A DNA stretch of 64,000 nt, taken from assembly GCA_030549335.1 (NCBI GenBank), contig CM060189.1, positions 49,818,917 through 49,882,916 of the forward strand, given 5' to 3'. This document shows, piece by piece, positions 21,901-33,699 of this stretch (positions are counted from its first letter, which is position 1; the number at the start of each line of letters is the position of its first letter). A program made the translations under genes and the position numbers. The DNA comes from Pontederia crassipes (Eukaryota > Streptophyta > Magnoliopsida > Commelinales > Pontederiaceae). The notes beneath the pieces were generated by a model. The model saw only the letters and a program-made list of their open reading frames with translations, ran no database searches and was not told the DNA's origin.

Positions 21901-24900
21901 TCTCGATGCTTGACAACAGTAGCAAGACCACTTCTGACTACCATCTCGGCCACATTTTTTCCAGCCTGCTGGTTACCGGAGGTTCCATCGGTTTGAGCCT
22001 TTATAGCAGAGACTAGGAAGACAGAATCGAAATCCATGACCCTAGAGTCACCAGACATTTCCGGAACTGAACCAGGTCCATCAGTAACACCAACCTTTCT
22101 AGAGTATTCCATTGACACATTGACCTGACGGAAAGGGAGTTGAGAGATTAATTCTCCATAAAAAAACATATCAATTGAATAAACAAAGCAAGAACAAGTA
22201 CTTGTTGGCCTATCAGGCAGCCGCGCAGAAATTCCCGAGCCTCACGTGCATAGAGAGCAGGCTTTTCATCTCGCCTTCCCATCTTTGGAGCTCGGATGCT
22301 TGAAAGATTGACCCTTCTCTCAGCTAAAGGGCTCCCATATGGGACAGCATCATCAGCAACAATTATGCAGTCCCCACTGACAACCTCTACAACCTAAGGC
22401 AATTTGCAAAGAGAAGGTAATCATGTGAGAATGGAGAATGAATGATTTATAAGACATTTTTTGAAGGATCAACATTGCAATTCATCAATCGATTATCAAA
22501 GGGAATACCTTTCCCGAGAAGTTCTGGTCATGGATTGCTTTAGAATTTGAAACCGGAGGCACATAGTTTGTCCATATTCTCAAGCGATCTTTCTTTGCTT
22601 GGAGTTCTGCAGCCTTGAGCTTGCGTTTGGCATCATCTTCCATCATGTTTGCACTCCATTCAACAAATTTAGCTAATCCCTGTTTTCATGAATTAAAAGC
22701 AGTCGCTCTGTCAAGAGATTTTAATTCCTAAATATTGTAGTCCGGAACATGGATTGGCTATGTAACAAGGAAAACTAATCATACAGGGAGCTATCAGATC
22801 AGTCAACTTAAATCCACTATGCACCTTCACAATAATCCTTTGTCATTTACAAAACATACAATGATATATCTCTGTATGGACGAGATAAACTAGCATATAT
22901 ACCACAGAATATAATCATATGAAAGTAAAAATGTATGCTTTAGTGTTATAAGGCTAGAGTGGTGCATAGAACAAAGATTCTTCAATTATGTGCCTTGATC
23001 GAGATGAGCCAAGCAGAAGAAAACAGCTTAAATAACAACAAGAAACCTTCTTCTTTATCACAAGAAGTGCTGATGCATCATCAACAAGAAATTTTTTTTT
23101 TTTTTTTGAGAGAGAGAGAGAGAGAGAGAGAGAATCAGCCAGATTAATTAATTGATAGGAAATAAAGGAAATTTCACTATAAAGAAATATATATCTGATT
23201 CAGTTATCATTCTTAGCAATTATAAGAATGTAATTAAATAGCATACATTCTGTACAAGCTCTAGAGCCAAGTCTTTTGCAGCATCTCCATCAGGGTAATA
23301 TACAGAACCAATTAGGTTGCTGAATTTGTCCACGCCTTCAAGAACAATCCTAACCTGGAAATTACAGAAATCAACTATTAATGATGGTCTAAAATATGAC
23401 TGATTATACAGCTCTAGGATAGATCCATACATCTCTGCTTAGGACACGAATTTCTGTAAAATGCTTGGCTTCTCTTCCAAATGCTTCTGGTGCGACTTCA
23501 ATGTTTGACACTGCAGATGCAGTAAGCCTCTGTGCAGAAGTTAGTGGTTGCTGAGTTTCACCAGAGGCTTCTCCATTTGCACCATCATTAGAAGCACCCT
23601 CAGTTTCAGGAGCTACATCAGCTACAGCCCTTCTTCCCATAGATGGAGCCTGGTTGAAAAAGCAGCCAAGTTTTATAGCACAGCAAAAGGATTGAAGTCT
23701 TGTCGGTCAGGTCTTTTACGTATAATGAAAAATAAAATGGAAATTCCATTAAATAACAACATTTGGAAATAATAAATGAATAGTTCTGCTAGTTGATGCC
23801 TACCTGGATCCCAGCAACAAAAACTTGAACAAATTGGAAATCAGGAAGCAAGTACACTCGAACTGTGCTGCCGTCACGGACCTGCTCAACAATTGCTTCC
23901 ATAGGTTTACCCTTGTTTGCGGCTAGAAGACCCGTGGCATCCAAACTACTGGGATCACCAATAGCTGAAGGAGGCAAATCCCTTACAGACTTGTCCAGAT
24001 CTTCAGGTGCCTGCAGGGAACAATGTACTCATGTATATAAATTTCCTACCATTTTTCACTCTAAACATCAAGTTTTGGTTCTTTCTAGCATCATGTACTT
24101 AGATTATTAACTGATTAGTGTTCCAAAACATGAAGAAGACGGACAATTGTAACTATGTAAATACATGCACCATCCTACATTCTTTTTCAAATAGTCGAAT
24201 GAAACAACAGGGATTAAATCCTAAGAACAGAAAACACAAGACATCAAATTAGATCAAAAAGTTGTAAGAGGTCTACTTGCCTTGCTCCAACACCCAAAAC
24301 CTTGCTTCTTAGCTTCGTCTTCCAAATTTTGAAGTTCTTGGAGGTAAGAGTTTGCTTCACCTTTCGGTGCTGAGGCTTTTACCTGTTTAGCATTTCAGAC
24401 AAATGCAGAAAATTCAGATTAAAAGTCTGCAATGTCTGCTGAAAAATTAGAATGATGAAGGCTGGATAATAACACTTACCTTTGCCCATCCATTAGAAAC
24501 GACCAAATAAGCAAGATTCTGCTTTTCAAGGAAAATAGAACCATATTCCCGGCCTGATGGTGCAGTATACTCCACCCTAAAATGAACTTCCTAAAGAAAT
24601 GAATATGATTAAGTTTAACAATCCAAAGATATGGAACTGTGAAAAACCAAATTATGATGAGCAATACAAACCTTTCCGATGCAGAGTTTTCTCAAATATT
24701 CCTTGCTGGCCCATGCAAAAGGTTCATCTACTCCGCCACGACGGGCCTGTTAAAATAGCATAATAGAAAAAACACATATTAAGCTCAGTTTCTATCAATA
24801 TGAAAATAATTAAGAGTTCAGCATGAAATATCCAAGACTTATGACTATTGCAGAAAGCTACCAGAGTGTTACCCCCGTTTGACTAGTATTCTTCTCATAA

Positions 24901-25144
24901 CAGGAAATAATAAACTCAACAACGTGGCTTAGTTACTTTCTAGATCAGAAAATAGCTATACTGCAGCTTATAACCTCAAATAAACTATACTCACCAGTCT
25001 AGGAGCTGTTATAGAAGATAAGCCGATTAGTTTTTCTGGTGGGATCTCAGCCTTCGTGCTTCCCATTATCAACAGTGTGTCCCCCGATGGGACGGCCTTT
25101 ACTATCCCTCTCAGCCATCCTGTTGCAGCTGTTGACGACGCCAT
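18916..25144 (-). CDS. TSN: Tudor-SN / TSN ribonuclease-type RNA-binding protein
   Basis: Sixteen coding exons (5'->3' on minus): 25144-24995, 24746-24672, 24590-24480, 24382-24281, 24010-23804, 23649-23431, 23354-23247, 22679-22509, 22393-22202, 22124-21768, 21688-21458, 21387-21199, 21116-21039, 20968-20780, 20179-19799, 19110-18916. They total 2955 bp, 984 residues plus stop, the usual plant TSN length. The protein starts MASSTAATGWLRGIVKAVPS, holds four staphylococcal-nuclease-like repeats to about residue 660, then a Tudor domain (LAQFSLDNSW about 780-789; FEVFYIDYGNQE about 809-820), a partial fifth SN fold, and a KKAGGRR end. TSN proteins act in cytoplasmic stress granules and mRNA stability. 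All 15 introns are phase 0. The intron after residue 146 has a GC donor (AAG|GCAAGT at 24280). Nothing suggests it is broken. Confidence 0.96.
23108..23133. repeat. (GA)n microsatellite with adjoining poly-T, in a TSN intron
   Basis: A run of about 16 T (23092-23107) followed by 13 GA units, inside the intron 22680-23246. It does not touch splice sites. Confidence 0.9.
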
Positions 25145-26040
25145 GAGGAAAGTTCTGCTATAAGAAACGCATTATCATATCAGCGTTCAGAAAAGAAAAT
25201 TTATCAAGAGCGCATATTTTCCAACCGACTCCTCTTTAACTTGTATTTTATATTTAACTCTAAGAAAGAAATCAAATAAATTTTCTCAGATAAAAAAGTA
25301 GTTTACGTTAATAAATTGAAGAATCGAGATCAGTCATCGACGAAGTAGACTTTGTCACGGGGTGAGGAAGGCCATGACAACCACCGATGCGCCTATGCTC
25401 TCGAAGGACCGCAGAATTAAACCAACAGGGCAATACAAAAGCGCGAATGTCTTGCAAGACAAAGGAGCGTAAAGGAACGGAAAGGTCCAATTTCTCGCCT
25501 GGAACTTTTTTGTCATAATGATCAAAACCACATCAAGCTCGAATCTTCTTTCACAAATCCACACTGCCTTATCGTCTCTAAAACTAATTGAATTAAACAA
25601 CCCGAGAAAATTTAACCGAAACCAATTCGGAAACAGCAGAAATCCTCCAACCTCAATTGCGAAAAAAATAATAATATAATGAACAGAGGAAAGACTCGTA
25701 TCATCGACAAAAAGAAAACAGAGATCCATGCACGGATAGCGAGCCGGAGGCGCAAAGGCCCAAGCTTTCCATGGAAAAACGGAAGAAGATCGAACTTTTA
25801 TACTACAGATCCACTAGATCTGCTCCCAAACGCATTCAGATCTATGAACCAGCTTACCTCGAGCAGATCTCGAGTGAGGCTGCCGATCCTGCGAGGGTCG
25901 GAGTATCGACCGGCGGCCCGATCACAACCCGCGCCTCCTCCGACTCCCAATTCCCCGGTCGACGCGACGATCGGAGAGGAGGGAACTGGTCGACGTTATC
26001 GAAGGATCCGAGGAGGGGACTCCGCCGTACACAGAGAAGG
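25145..26040 (-). other. TSN 5' leader with a leader intron
   Basis: On the minus strand the sequence TTATAG|CAGAAC puts an acceptor 13 nt before the ATG (exon to 25157). A good donor GAG|GTAAGC lies at 25858/25857. This predicts a leader exon of about 25858-26040 and a 700-bp leader intron (25158-25857). Leader introns are frequent in plant housekeeping genes. The open frames visible here on either strand do not resemble known proteins. Confidence 0.65.
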
Positions 26041-26067
26041 AGGAGGCTAAGAGCGTACAGAGGAAGA

Positions 26068-26075
26068 TTTATATA
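26068..26075 (-). promoter_or_regulatory. TATA box of the TSN gene (predicted)
   Basis: The minus strand reads TATATAAA, about 30 bp upstream of the GC- and CT-rich leader that begins near 26040. It is the only well-formed TATA motif at the right distance. The transcription start is inferred. Confidence 0.6.
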
Positions 26076-26146
26076 CTAGCAGGAGGGACAGAGGGGTTTG
26101 TAACGGGTTTGGACTCTCTCCGTGGATAATAATAACAACGGATCTC

Positions 26147-26218
26147 ATAATAATAATAATAATATATTATTATTATTACTATTATTATTATTATTATTTA
26201 TTATTATTATTATTATTC
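26147..26218. repeat. (TAA/TTA)n compound microsatellite
   Basis: AAT units switch to ATT units at about 26166, so the tract is partly self-complementary and could fold back. It lies about 75 bp upstream of the predicted TSN TATA box. Confidence 0.9.
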
Positions 26219-26585
26219 ATCAAAAAAATATTATATGGATTCTATTTTTTAAAATTGGACTGCTAAGCGCAATAGAAATAAACTTTATATTTCAGCCCTT
26301 CTCAAGTGTTTGGCAGCTTTGTGGAAGATTACTAACTTGGGCGTGGCATTGTCGCACCTTCCGGCTCATTAAAATAAATAAACAAAGCTATCTTTAATAT
26401 TGAAAGAAAATAAATATAAGATATCAAAATATTATTTCATCAACATGTCAATTTGCAGAAGCCACATCTTACCAAAATTTTTCATCCAGTGCAATTTATT
26501 TCCCCTAAAAATAAATGCACTGTGTTTTCGCATAAAGAAAAGAAGAAAATAACATTGTATCATAAATGGCATCAGCATTATCAAC

Positions 26586-27498
26586 TAGGGCTGAGCACGG
26601 TCCGGACCCGGTCGACCCGGACTGCACCGATCCGGGCTTCCGGGAAATATACCCAGTCCGGGTAGGTTCCGGACCCGGTCCGAGTCCGATAAATTCAATA
26701 CCCGGCGAGTTCTGGGCCAGGACCGGGTCCAGCGCGTAGAAACCCGATCCGGAACCCGACCCAGATAGCCACCCATAGTGACCTAACCCAATAACCCGTC
26801 GTTCGACACCCGTTAACCCGTGCGATTCTCTTTTCTCACACTCATTTGATCATTTCTCGATTCTCCTTCTCTCTCCCATCTCTCTCACACAGTCACACTC
26901 TCACGGGCGATTTCGCTCTCTCCTTCTCCCTCTCTCACGACGGTGGCGGTGACGGCGGTGATCCTCTCAACTCCGGCCGTCCTTGCTCTCTCCTGACTCT
27001 CTCTATCTCTCTCTACTCCGGCCGCCTGGACGGTCAGATCAGCCACTGGCGCGGCTAGATCCGGCCGGCGGCCGGATCTGTCCACGCCAACGGCTAGATC
27101 GATCGCCTGGCGGCCAGATACGGTCGCCTGGCGGCCAAATCCGACAACTGTCGGCCAATTCGGCCGCTAGGCGACCGGATCTGGCCGCCTGGCGATCGGA
27201 TCCGGCCACCAATTGGCGGCCGGATCTGGCCGTTGGCGCCCGGATCGGTCACTGACGACCGATCCGGGCCACTGGCGGTCGGATCGATCCCAAGTGCGTC
27301 GATCCAATCGTAGGCGTCGGATCTATTCATTTTCGGTCACAGACTCGGTGATTTTTTCGGATTGCCGGATCTGACTCGAAACCGGATTCGGTCGGGTCCG
27401 AATCCGATACCGGATCAAAAAAAATTTGACCCGATATAATTCGGGTCGGGATCGGATCCGTCGAAACCCGGACCCGGTCTCGAATTTGCTCAACCCTA
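26586..27498 (+). mobile_element. Non-autonomous hAT-type element with a GC-rich body
   Basis: Ends are TAGGGCTGAGCAC (left) and TTTGCTCAACCCTA (right), inverted to each other. Flanks TTATCAAC (26578-26585) and TCATCAAC (27499-27506) match at 7 of 8 bases, the hAT target-duplication size. Subterminal parts are rich in GGACCCGG-type repeats. The body includes a pyrimidine-rich tract (26830-27020) and a degenerate minisatellite (27043-27290). No transposase is present; open frames inside reflect the repeat. Confidence 0.8.
27043..27290. repeat. Degenerate ~20-bp minisatellite
   Basis: About a dozen units close to CTGGCGGCCGGATC plus 6 variable bases follow one another, for example at 27106, 27127, 27147, 27168 and 27188. 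It lies entirely inside the hAT-type element 26586-27498. Confidence 0.75.
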
Positions 27499-28077
27499 TC
27501 ATCAACATGAGTTCAGTCTTGTTTTCTCACTCCTTTTTTTATGTCAGCGGAGTATCGAAGATCTAACACCGCTGCTGTTAGTAGAAATCTGACATAATAT
27601 CTGCGGGCAGTGGTTGAATTCTGATGGGATTGTGTGAGGATTTTAATTTTGTGATGATTTTGTCTGAGAGAAGTTAATATTGGTGCTGGGAGCACCTGCC
27701 TCTTTCTTTTTTTTCTCAACTCTTTCCTCAGAGAAGAAATCGAAGCAAAACAAAAAGAAAAGAAAAAGGAAGTGGAGCTGCTGCTGAGGTTTTTGGAAGT
27801 GAACAAAACGACGTGCAGGAATTTGCCGGAATTGCCCATTTACGAAAGGAAAAGAAAAAAAAGGCTGGATATGCTTTACACGCGGAGCGAGGATCCTGCC
27901 CATTTTGGGCATTTGCTCTCTTTGTTAGCACAGATCCAAAAGGTGGTGGATATGAGTGTATTCTTGTTACGCTTCAGACAAGAGTGCACCTGTCGTCACT
28001 AATCCGGGGAAAAAATAAAATAAAATAGTAGCATTAAATATAAAGTAGCATTAAATATAAGTTTATAGTTGTGAATT
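27499..28077. other. Unassigned stretch, no supported gene
   Basis: Several open frames of 60-110 codons overlap here on both strands, but they have low-complexity (Phe/Leu/Ser or Lys/Arg) content and no family signature. The stretch has a purine-rich segment (27735-27775). I see no gene I can support. Confidence 0.55.
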
Positions 28078-28413
28078 CGAAAATCTAATCTGACTCGAAT
28101 TCGTGTTGGAAAATTTCAATCCAACTTGATTCGACCCAACTCGGTGACCTAAGTTTTTTTATTAATTTAAATAATTTTTTAGTTAATTTAATAGTTTTAT
28201 ATCCTTTAAAATTAAAATATATAAAATAGAATATTTTAAATGTAGAAAATATATAAATATTCAGAATAATATTTTTGGTATTTAAAATCAGTTTATTTTA
28301 TATTAAAAATAAAATAATAAATACTTTTTAATTAAAAAATAAAAGAAAAATGGTGGTCGATAATCAGACCATGATCAGGGTAGGATCAAACTCGACCCAT
28401 GAACACCTGGTGC
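28078..28413. mobile_element. Remnant of a GGTGTTCATGGGTCGA-type hAT MITE
   Basis: The right end reads TCGACCCATGAACACCT, and the left part holds ATTCGACCCAACTCGG with an AT-rich core between them. The end motif matches the element at 36552. Boundaries are approximate and no target duplication was found. Confidence 0.45.
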
Positions 28414-28649
28414 GAAAATAATTAATCCTTTTCTCCAACTTATATTCATAAGTTGATTGAGGTCACTTATATTCACAAGGTGATTAAGGACAGTGATTTG
28501 TTTATTTACTTTTAATTTAATTTTTATAACCATAAAAAGACATTTTAAGAAATTTTTTAGAAGAAAAAATGGACATACTATCTCAATTTTTTCAGGTTGG
28601 ATCTCTAACATAAAACAATATTATTTTTTTTAAAAAAATAGACATTAAA

Positions 28650-31330
28650 TGTAACATCCCAAGATTCCAGGCATTAAATTAATTTGTTAATCAAGTCATA
28701 AATATTAGTGTATTAAAGGAAAATTTGAGAAGAAATATGAATATAATTAGAAAAGGGATACGAAGAAAAAGATAGACATTCTACTTGAAGAAAGAATTAA
28801 AATTCAAGTAAAATTAAAAATATGATTAGAAAAGGAAAAAGAAAAGAAGAAAATGAATAATTTATTATGAGTAGAAATTATAATTAGATTGGAATTAAAT
28901 ATTTTAATTTAAATTAAGATCCAAAGAGAAGCCTAATGAATAAAGGACATTTCAGTCATTAAAATATGAATTAAATAGAGTAAAATTAAGAATTTCATGG
29001 TTTAAAAATATTTCAGTCATTAAAATAATATTAATTATTATTTTAATTCGAATTTAAGTGAAAAATAGTATTATATTAAATAATTCAAAATTCAAAAATA
29101 AAATGATAAAATAAAAAGTATAATTTGATTGAGAAAAATTATCAATTGGAGATAAAAGATAAAGAAGGAATTTTATTGAGATTAAGATTAAAAGATGATT
29201 AAAGATTAAATTTGAAAAACTAATTAATAAAGAACTATTTTGAGAGAATAATTAAGGCAGGAGATAAAGATTCATTTAGAACTAGTTTGGGGATCTAATT
29301 AGAATTAAACTCCACCCAAAAAATTATTAAATATTATCTAAATGATGTTGAGTCCTCCCCACACACCAAGATTAAGTTTTTGCATAAAGTCATCTCATTC
29401 TCTCCTGCTCTGCACACAAGTAGAGATACTTGAGATAATGACCCACGTATCATTTTGAAACTCTAGCATAGGAAAACATCATTCAAATGATTGACACGAG
29501 TTTCGATGCGACATCATGGAGAAATTATCGATAAAAGTTCGACGTTCATGTAGTAAATAGACAATAGGAAAAATAATTAATTTTTCAGACAACTTTAGAT
29601 ACATGTGGATCCCTATATTGACGCTAACCCTCAGGGCTCTTGTCCTATATTTTAAGTATTGAATGGATGAATTATTAATAGAATTGAATAATTTATCGCA
29701 TTGAAACGGGTCAAAAAATTGCGTCGAGAACACAACTATGTAAAGAACTACAAAACTTGCCCTGGGTTCTACAATACTCGGCCTAGGTTCAGTAGAATTC
29801 GAGCTAGGGCTGAGCACGATTCGCGTCAATCTGATCAATCCGGCCGCACTGACCTGATCAGTCAGAAAAAGGATCGGCTCGGATCCGATCCAGGATCAGG
29901 TCCCAATGAAAACTCAATGAGTTTTTCAGGTTAGGATCGGGTTCACACCTTGAAAAACTTGACCGCGGTCCGGCTTGGGTAAATATTTTGTGATAATATA
30001 TTTTGTATTAAATCTAAAATTGTGATAGTCTCCAACTCGTCACTCATTAACTCATGAATCGAAAAATCCCAAATTCCTCTCTCCTTGTGCGAGGTCGTCG
30101 AGTATGTCATCGCTGTGATGGTGTTGAACACGATGTGTTGGTGTTGCAGTCGCCAAAATGTCGTGTTGCCATCATTGTCGCCACCATTGCACATGTTGTC
30201 CTGCTATCGCTATCCTGCCACCACCAACCGACCTGATAGGTTCCCTTTCCCTCTCCTATCATCGGGCGCGTCCAAAGTTCTTTTTTTCTCTCACAACTCT
30301 CCCTTTCCCTCTTCCTCAACCCAGCTCCAATGCTTGTTTGCTTAGTGTTCACTGGACTCCGGGCTATCTTGATGATCGACGAATTCACAAGAAAACTTCT
30401 CGCTTTTTTAGGACCTGAGGTAGACTATTCATCGAGACCAAATCGATCCTTTCCTCTTTCTTTTCATCTTTTGAGTTTTGGCTTCAATTACTTTGATCTC
30501 CGACAAATATTCTCTTGTTTTCCTTTAATTTGTTGCTACATACTTTGATTAGTTCTGACTTCTAAATCCATGCCTTTTGGTCCTGTTTGGTGTTGGTGTT
30601 TTGCTCCTCAAATTCATTTCTTACTCCAGGATTTGCAGTCGGCGAAAACTGTGATACCTGATCAAAACCCAATTTGATTATCGATTTTGTTAGGTCAGTC
30701 CCAGTCCCAGTACCGATCCTAAATTTTCTCTACCCTAATATGAGCAGAGCTCAAAATTGAGCTGACTGAGTTTGTAGAACTTGACAAGTTTGAAGGCGCA
30801 TGATCCGAATTATGTAACCCTAGCATGAAGTGATAGGATTGTTAAGAATCCATATTGGATTGAGACTATCTTGGCTTGGATTTCGTTGATGATAATGAAA
30901 TATATTGTAATTGAATATGATTCAGATCGGATGAAGATGTATTTGATTGAGTTGAACCATCTCAGCCCGAGTTTTATAGGACCCGACTCGAGTTTTGCTA
31001 AAGATAGAGATAGTGAATCGCATTAAGGTAATCTAGCCCCAATTTCTTTCCACTTGACTTGGGTTTTATAGAAAATTGGTTATAGTTAGATTGTAGAAGC
31101 ACGACCCGAATTTTCCTTAGTGTGGGTTGGGTTTCAAAGTTAAAAAGAGTGCTTTTAAGATATTATGTATGTTAAATGTGTTGATTATGCGTGAGCCTAC
31201 GTATTAAGTGTATATTCTCATTAGGTTTTTTTCCCTATACTTGGATCCATGTATGACATGATGATGATAGTGAGACAATTCATGACTCTTTTAAAATAGT
31301 TAAATGCAATATGTAATATAAAACCTTCAA
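28650..31330 (+). mobile_element. Diverged LTR related to the solo LTR at 40835, split by a hAT-type element
   Basis: Starts TGTAACATCCCAAGA, like TGTAACGACCCCAAT at 40835. Near its right end (31195-31255) it contains CCTACGTATTAAG, TTTCCCTATACTTGGATCC and a GATGATGAT stretch, parallel to 42909-42990 of the solo LTR. The hAT-type element 29815-30737 lies inside. I could not find the terminal CGTTACA, so it is broken and its right limit is approximate. Confidence 0.5.
29815..30737 (+). mobile_element. Second hAT-type element sharing ends with 26586-27498
   Basis: 923 bp. It starts TAGGGCTGAGCACG and ends TTCTCTACCCTA. Flanks ATTCGAGC (29807-29814) and ATATGAGC (30738-30745) agree at 6 of 8. 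End motifs and size match the element at 26586 (913 bp), but the interior differs. No transposase coding is visible. Confidence 0.65.
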
Positions 31331-31657
31331 TGTTATGGATTACATAGATTCTAATTGATGAAGAATAGAATGATAGTATAAGGCAAGACACAAGGAGGTT
31401 ATTCTTATATGCATCATATTATGATACATAAAATAATTGAGCTAATGTATAACTACAAGATGACAAAAATAAAGATAAAATATAAAATTTATGTTCATTA
31501 TTATATACATCATTTATTCATAATAATTAATTTATGATATCTTATTATAAAAAACTTAATTAACTTGATATAAAATATTGTTTATCTTGATAAGTAAAGC
31601 TAATTAAATATGTTAAATATTTAAACGAAATGATAAAGTGATGCTTATAAATTAATG

Positions 31658-32185
31658 GGTTATTTTCATAAACCGTCTCTAAACTATTACGATTTTCTAT
31701 GTCTAACTCTAAACTTCGAACCTATTTTTTTGTACCCTAAATTATCACGATTTTTTTCACTTTAGTCATTCCATCTACTTCTATTACGTTTTCCGTTACT
31801 TTTGATTTTTTCCATTTATGAAAAGACTAAATTACTCCTCCCTCCATAACACATCAAATAATAAATATAAAAAAAAGAAAAAATAGGGGAAGGGTAATTT
31901 AGTCTTTTTCATAAATATATATTTTTTTGTTTATCACTTTAATTCTTCAAACATTTTTTTTTATTTTTTATACTTGTTATTTCATGTTTTTTCTAGAGTG
32001 AGGGGTAATTTAGTCTTTTCGTAAAAAATAAAAAAGCAAAAATAATGGAAAATATAATCGAAGTAAACGGAATGACTAAAGTGAAAAAATCATGATAATT
32101 TAGAGATATAAAAAAATAAGTTCGTAGTTTAAGGTTAGATGCGAAAAATTTCGATATTTTAAAGGAGGTTTATGAAAACAACACT
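31658..32185. mobile_element. Mutator-like MITE with long terminal inverted repeats
   Basis: 528 bp. It is flanked by a perfect 9-bp target duplication AAATTAATG (31649-31657 and 32186-32194), the size typical of Mutator-like elements. The inverted repeats run about 190 bp each, opening TTATTTTCATAAACC on the left and GGTTTATGAAAAC on the right, and include CACTTTAGTCATTCC and its complement. No coding capacity. Confidence 0.9.
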
Positions 32186-32194
32186 AAATTAATG

Positions 32195-33405
32195 TGTTAA
32201 AATAATTTTTATTAGCAAAATGTTCGAATATTAAAAATAAAATGTCAAATATCTAAACTTCATAAATAAAAGAGAGTAGTATTATTGAGTTTTATACTAG
32301 TCTAAGATCGAAATTCTATTTTGAAAAAATTGCTTGTTTTTATTTGATCAAATTTTATCTGCTATTTTAAACCAATTGCAAATATATTTTGATTTTTTAA
32401 AAACTCGTCGAATTAAAAGAAATGTGAAACCCGATGGAACACTATCTAATTAAAATAATGAAATATATGTTGGTTTATACTCTGGAAACCTTTTGAAATA
32501 TTTGAAAAGTCACTCATTTTCATATGATTACATATTAGCAAAAACCACATGAGCGAACATCAAAATGTATTATGATGTTAATTATTTAATTGATAAATTC
32601 ACCATCTATCATTAATTGAACGATGATTAAAAAGTGTAGGATACTATCCGTTAAAAAAGTAGCATAAATATTAAACTCGAAAAAAATTTATTTGTACTAC
32701 AATTTTTTTAAAAAGTAACACAATCAAATATCTGTTAATCACTGTTTAATGATGGACGAGGATATTAGAGATGACCATTTTTAACGGCACTACATTTTTA
32801 AATTGATAAATTATGATTTATCCTTATCGAAATTCAAATCCGATCAACAGAATATTGTTGTTTAATTATAAAGAATCTCTCATGAGTCGAATGCTATGAA
32901 ATGAAAACCAAATCAGCATATAAGTTTCATTGAATAGAATTAGACTCAAATTCTTTTTTTTATTAAAGAATGGGCCACCGTGGTCTTGCCTCAAGGAGGA
33001 GTGTTAAATGTTTAATTTTTTAGTTTAAGTAATTAACATTTGCTTATTTTCATATTTCTTTTATCAAATGATTGTGCTACCATTTTTAGGTGGAGACGTG
33101 AAAAATTATTATAATTAATTTCTTTTTTTTAGGTGCAGACGTAAAAAATTATTATAGTTATAGTTCATTGGATTATTAAGAAATTAACCCTAAATGAAAA
33201 GTAGAAAAAAATATTTTCACCCCACCGAAGAAAATGCTTTTATTGTTTTGCTCCCATGAACATTTTATTTTGTTTCAGGAAATGCCAAGCAGGACTTTAA
33301 GTACATAACACCGAACACAAATTTCAACCCAAAAGAATTGAGCTTTCATTTATCTTTTTTTTTTCGGTGATGTGCTCTTATTTATCATTTGTAACAAAAT
33401 TTAAG
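32195..33405. other. AT-rich gene-free stretch
   Basis: No open frame or recognisable element. A short degenerate direct repeat of about 40 bp (AGGTGGAGACGTG at about 33090 and AGGTGCAGACGTA at about 33132) is the only structure noticed. Confidence 0.6.
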
Positions 33406-33410
33406 AACTC

Positions 33411-33632
33411 TGACGTCACACGACGGCCGATACCGCAATTAATCTCCATACGGCAATGGAACAAATCTGTTACGGCCACTGGACGTGCCACGTGGTGAAG
33501 GCCAAGAAGCGGGAGACACGAAGGCATGCGTCACTGAACCCAATAGAAACAGGACACGTCATCGGAAGGACAGATCAGACCCAATCAACGTCCGGTATTC
33601 GCGTCCCGACAGGTCCACGCGGACGTGGCGGG
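33411..33632. promoter_or_regulatory. Orphan cluster of ACGT-core motifs
   Basis: In a 220-bp, locally GC-rich block: TGACGTCA (33411), GGACGTG (33481), CCACGTGG (33488-33495), GACACGTCA (33553-33561), AACGTCC (33587) and GGACGTGGC (33621-33629), plus a CCAAT at 33581. ACGT cores are the binding sites of plant bZIP factors (G-box, ABRE, C-box types). No convincing gene starts within 1 kb on either side, so this may be a stranded promoter or a chance cluster. Confidence 0.45.
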
Positions 33633-33699
33633 ACATCGCGGAGAGCCAAATTGTAGCCCTATCGTATTCCTGGTTGCAGGGTATTTTCGTCAAAATGGG

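Noticed and set aside
26846..27330. Arg/Gly/Pro-rich ORFs on both strands
   Set aside because: They are reading frames through a ~20-bp minisatellite inside a hAT-type element.
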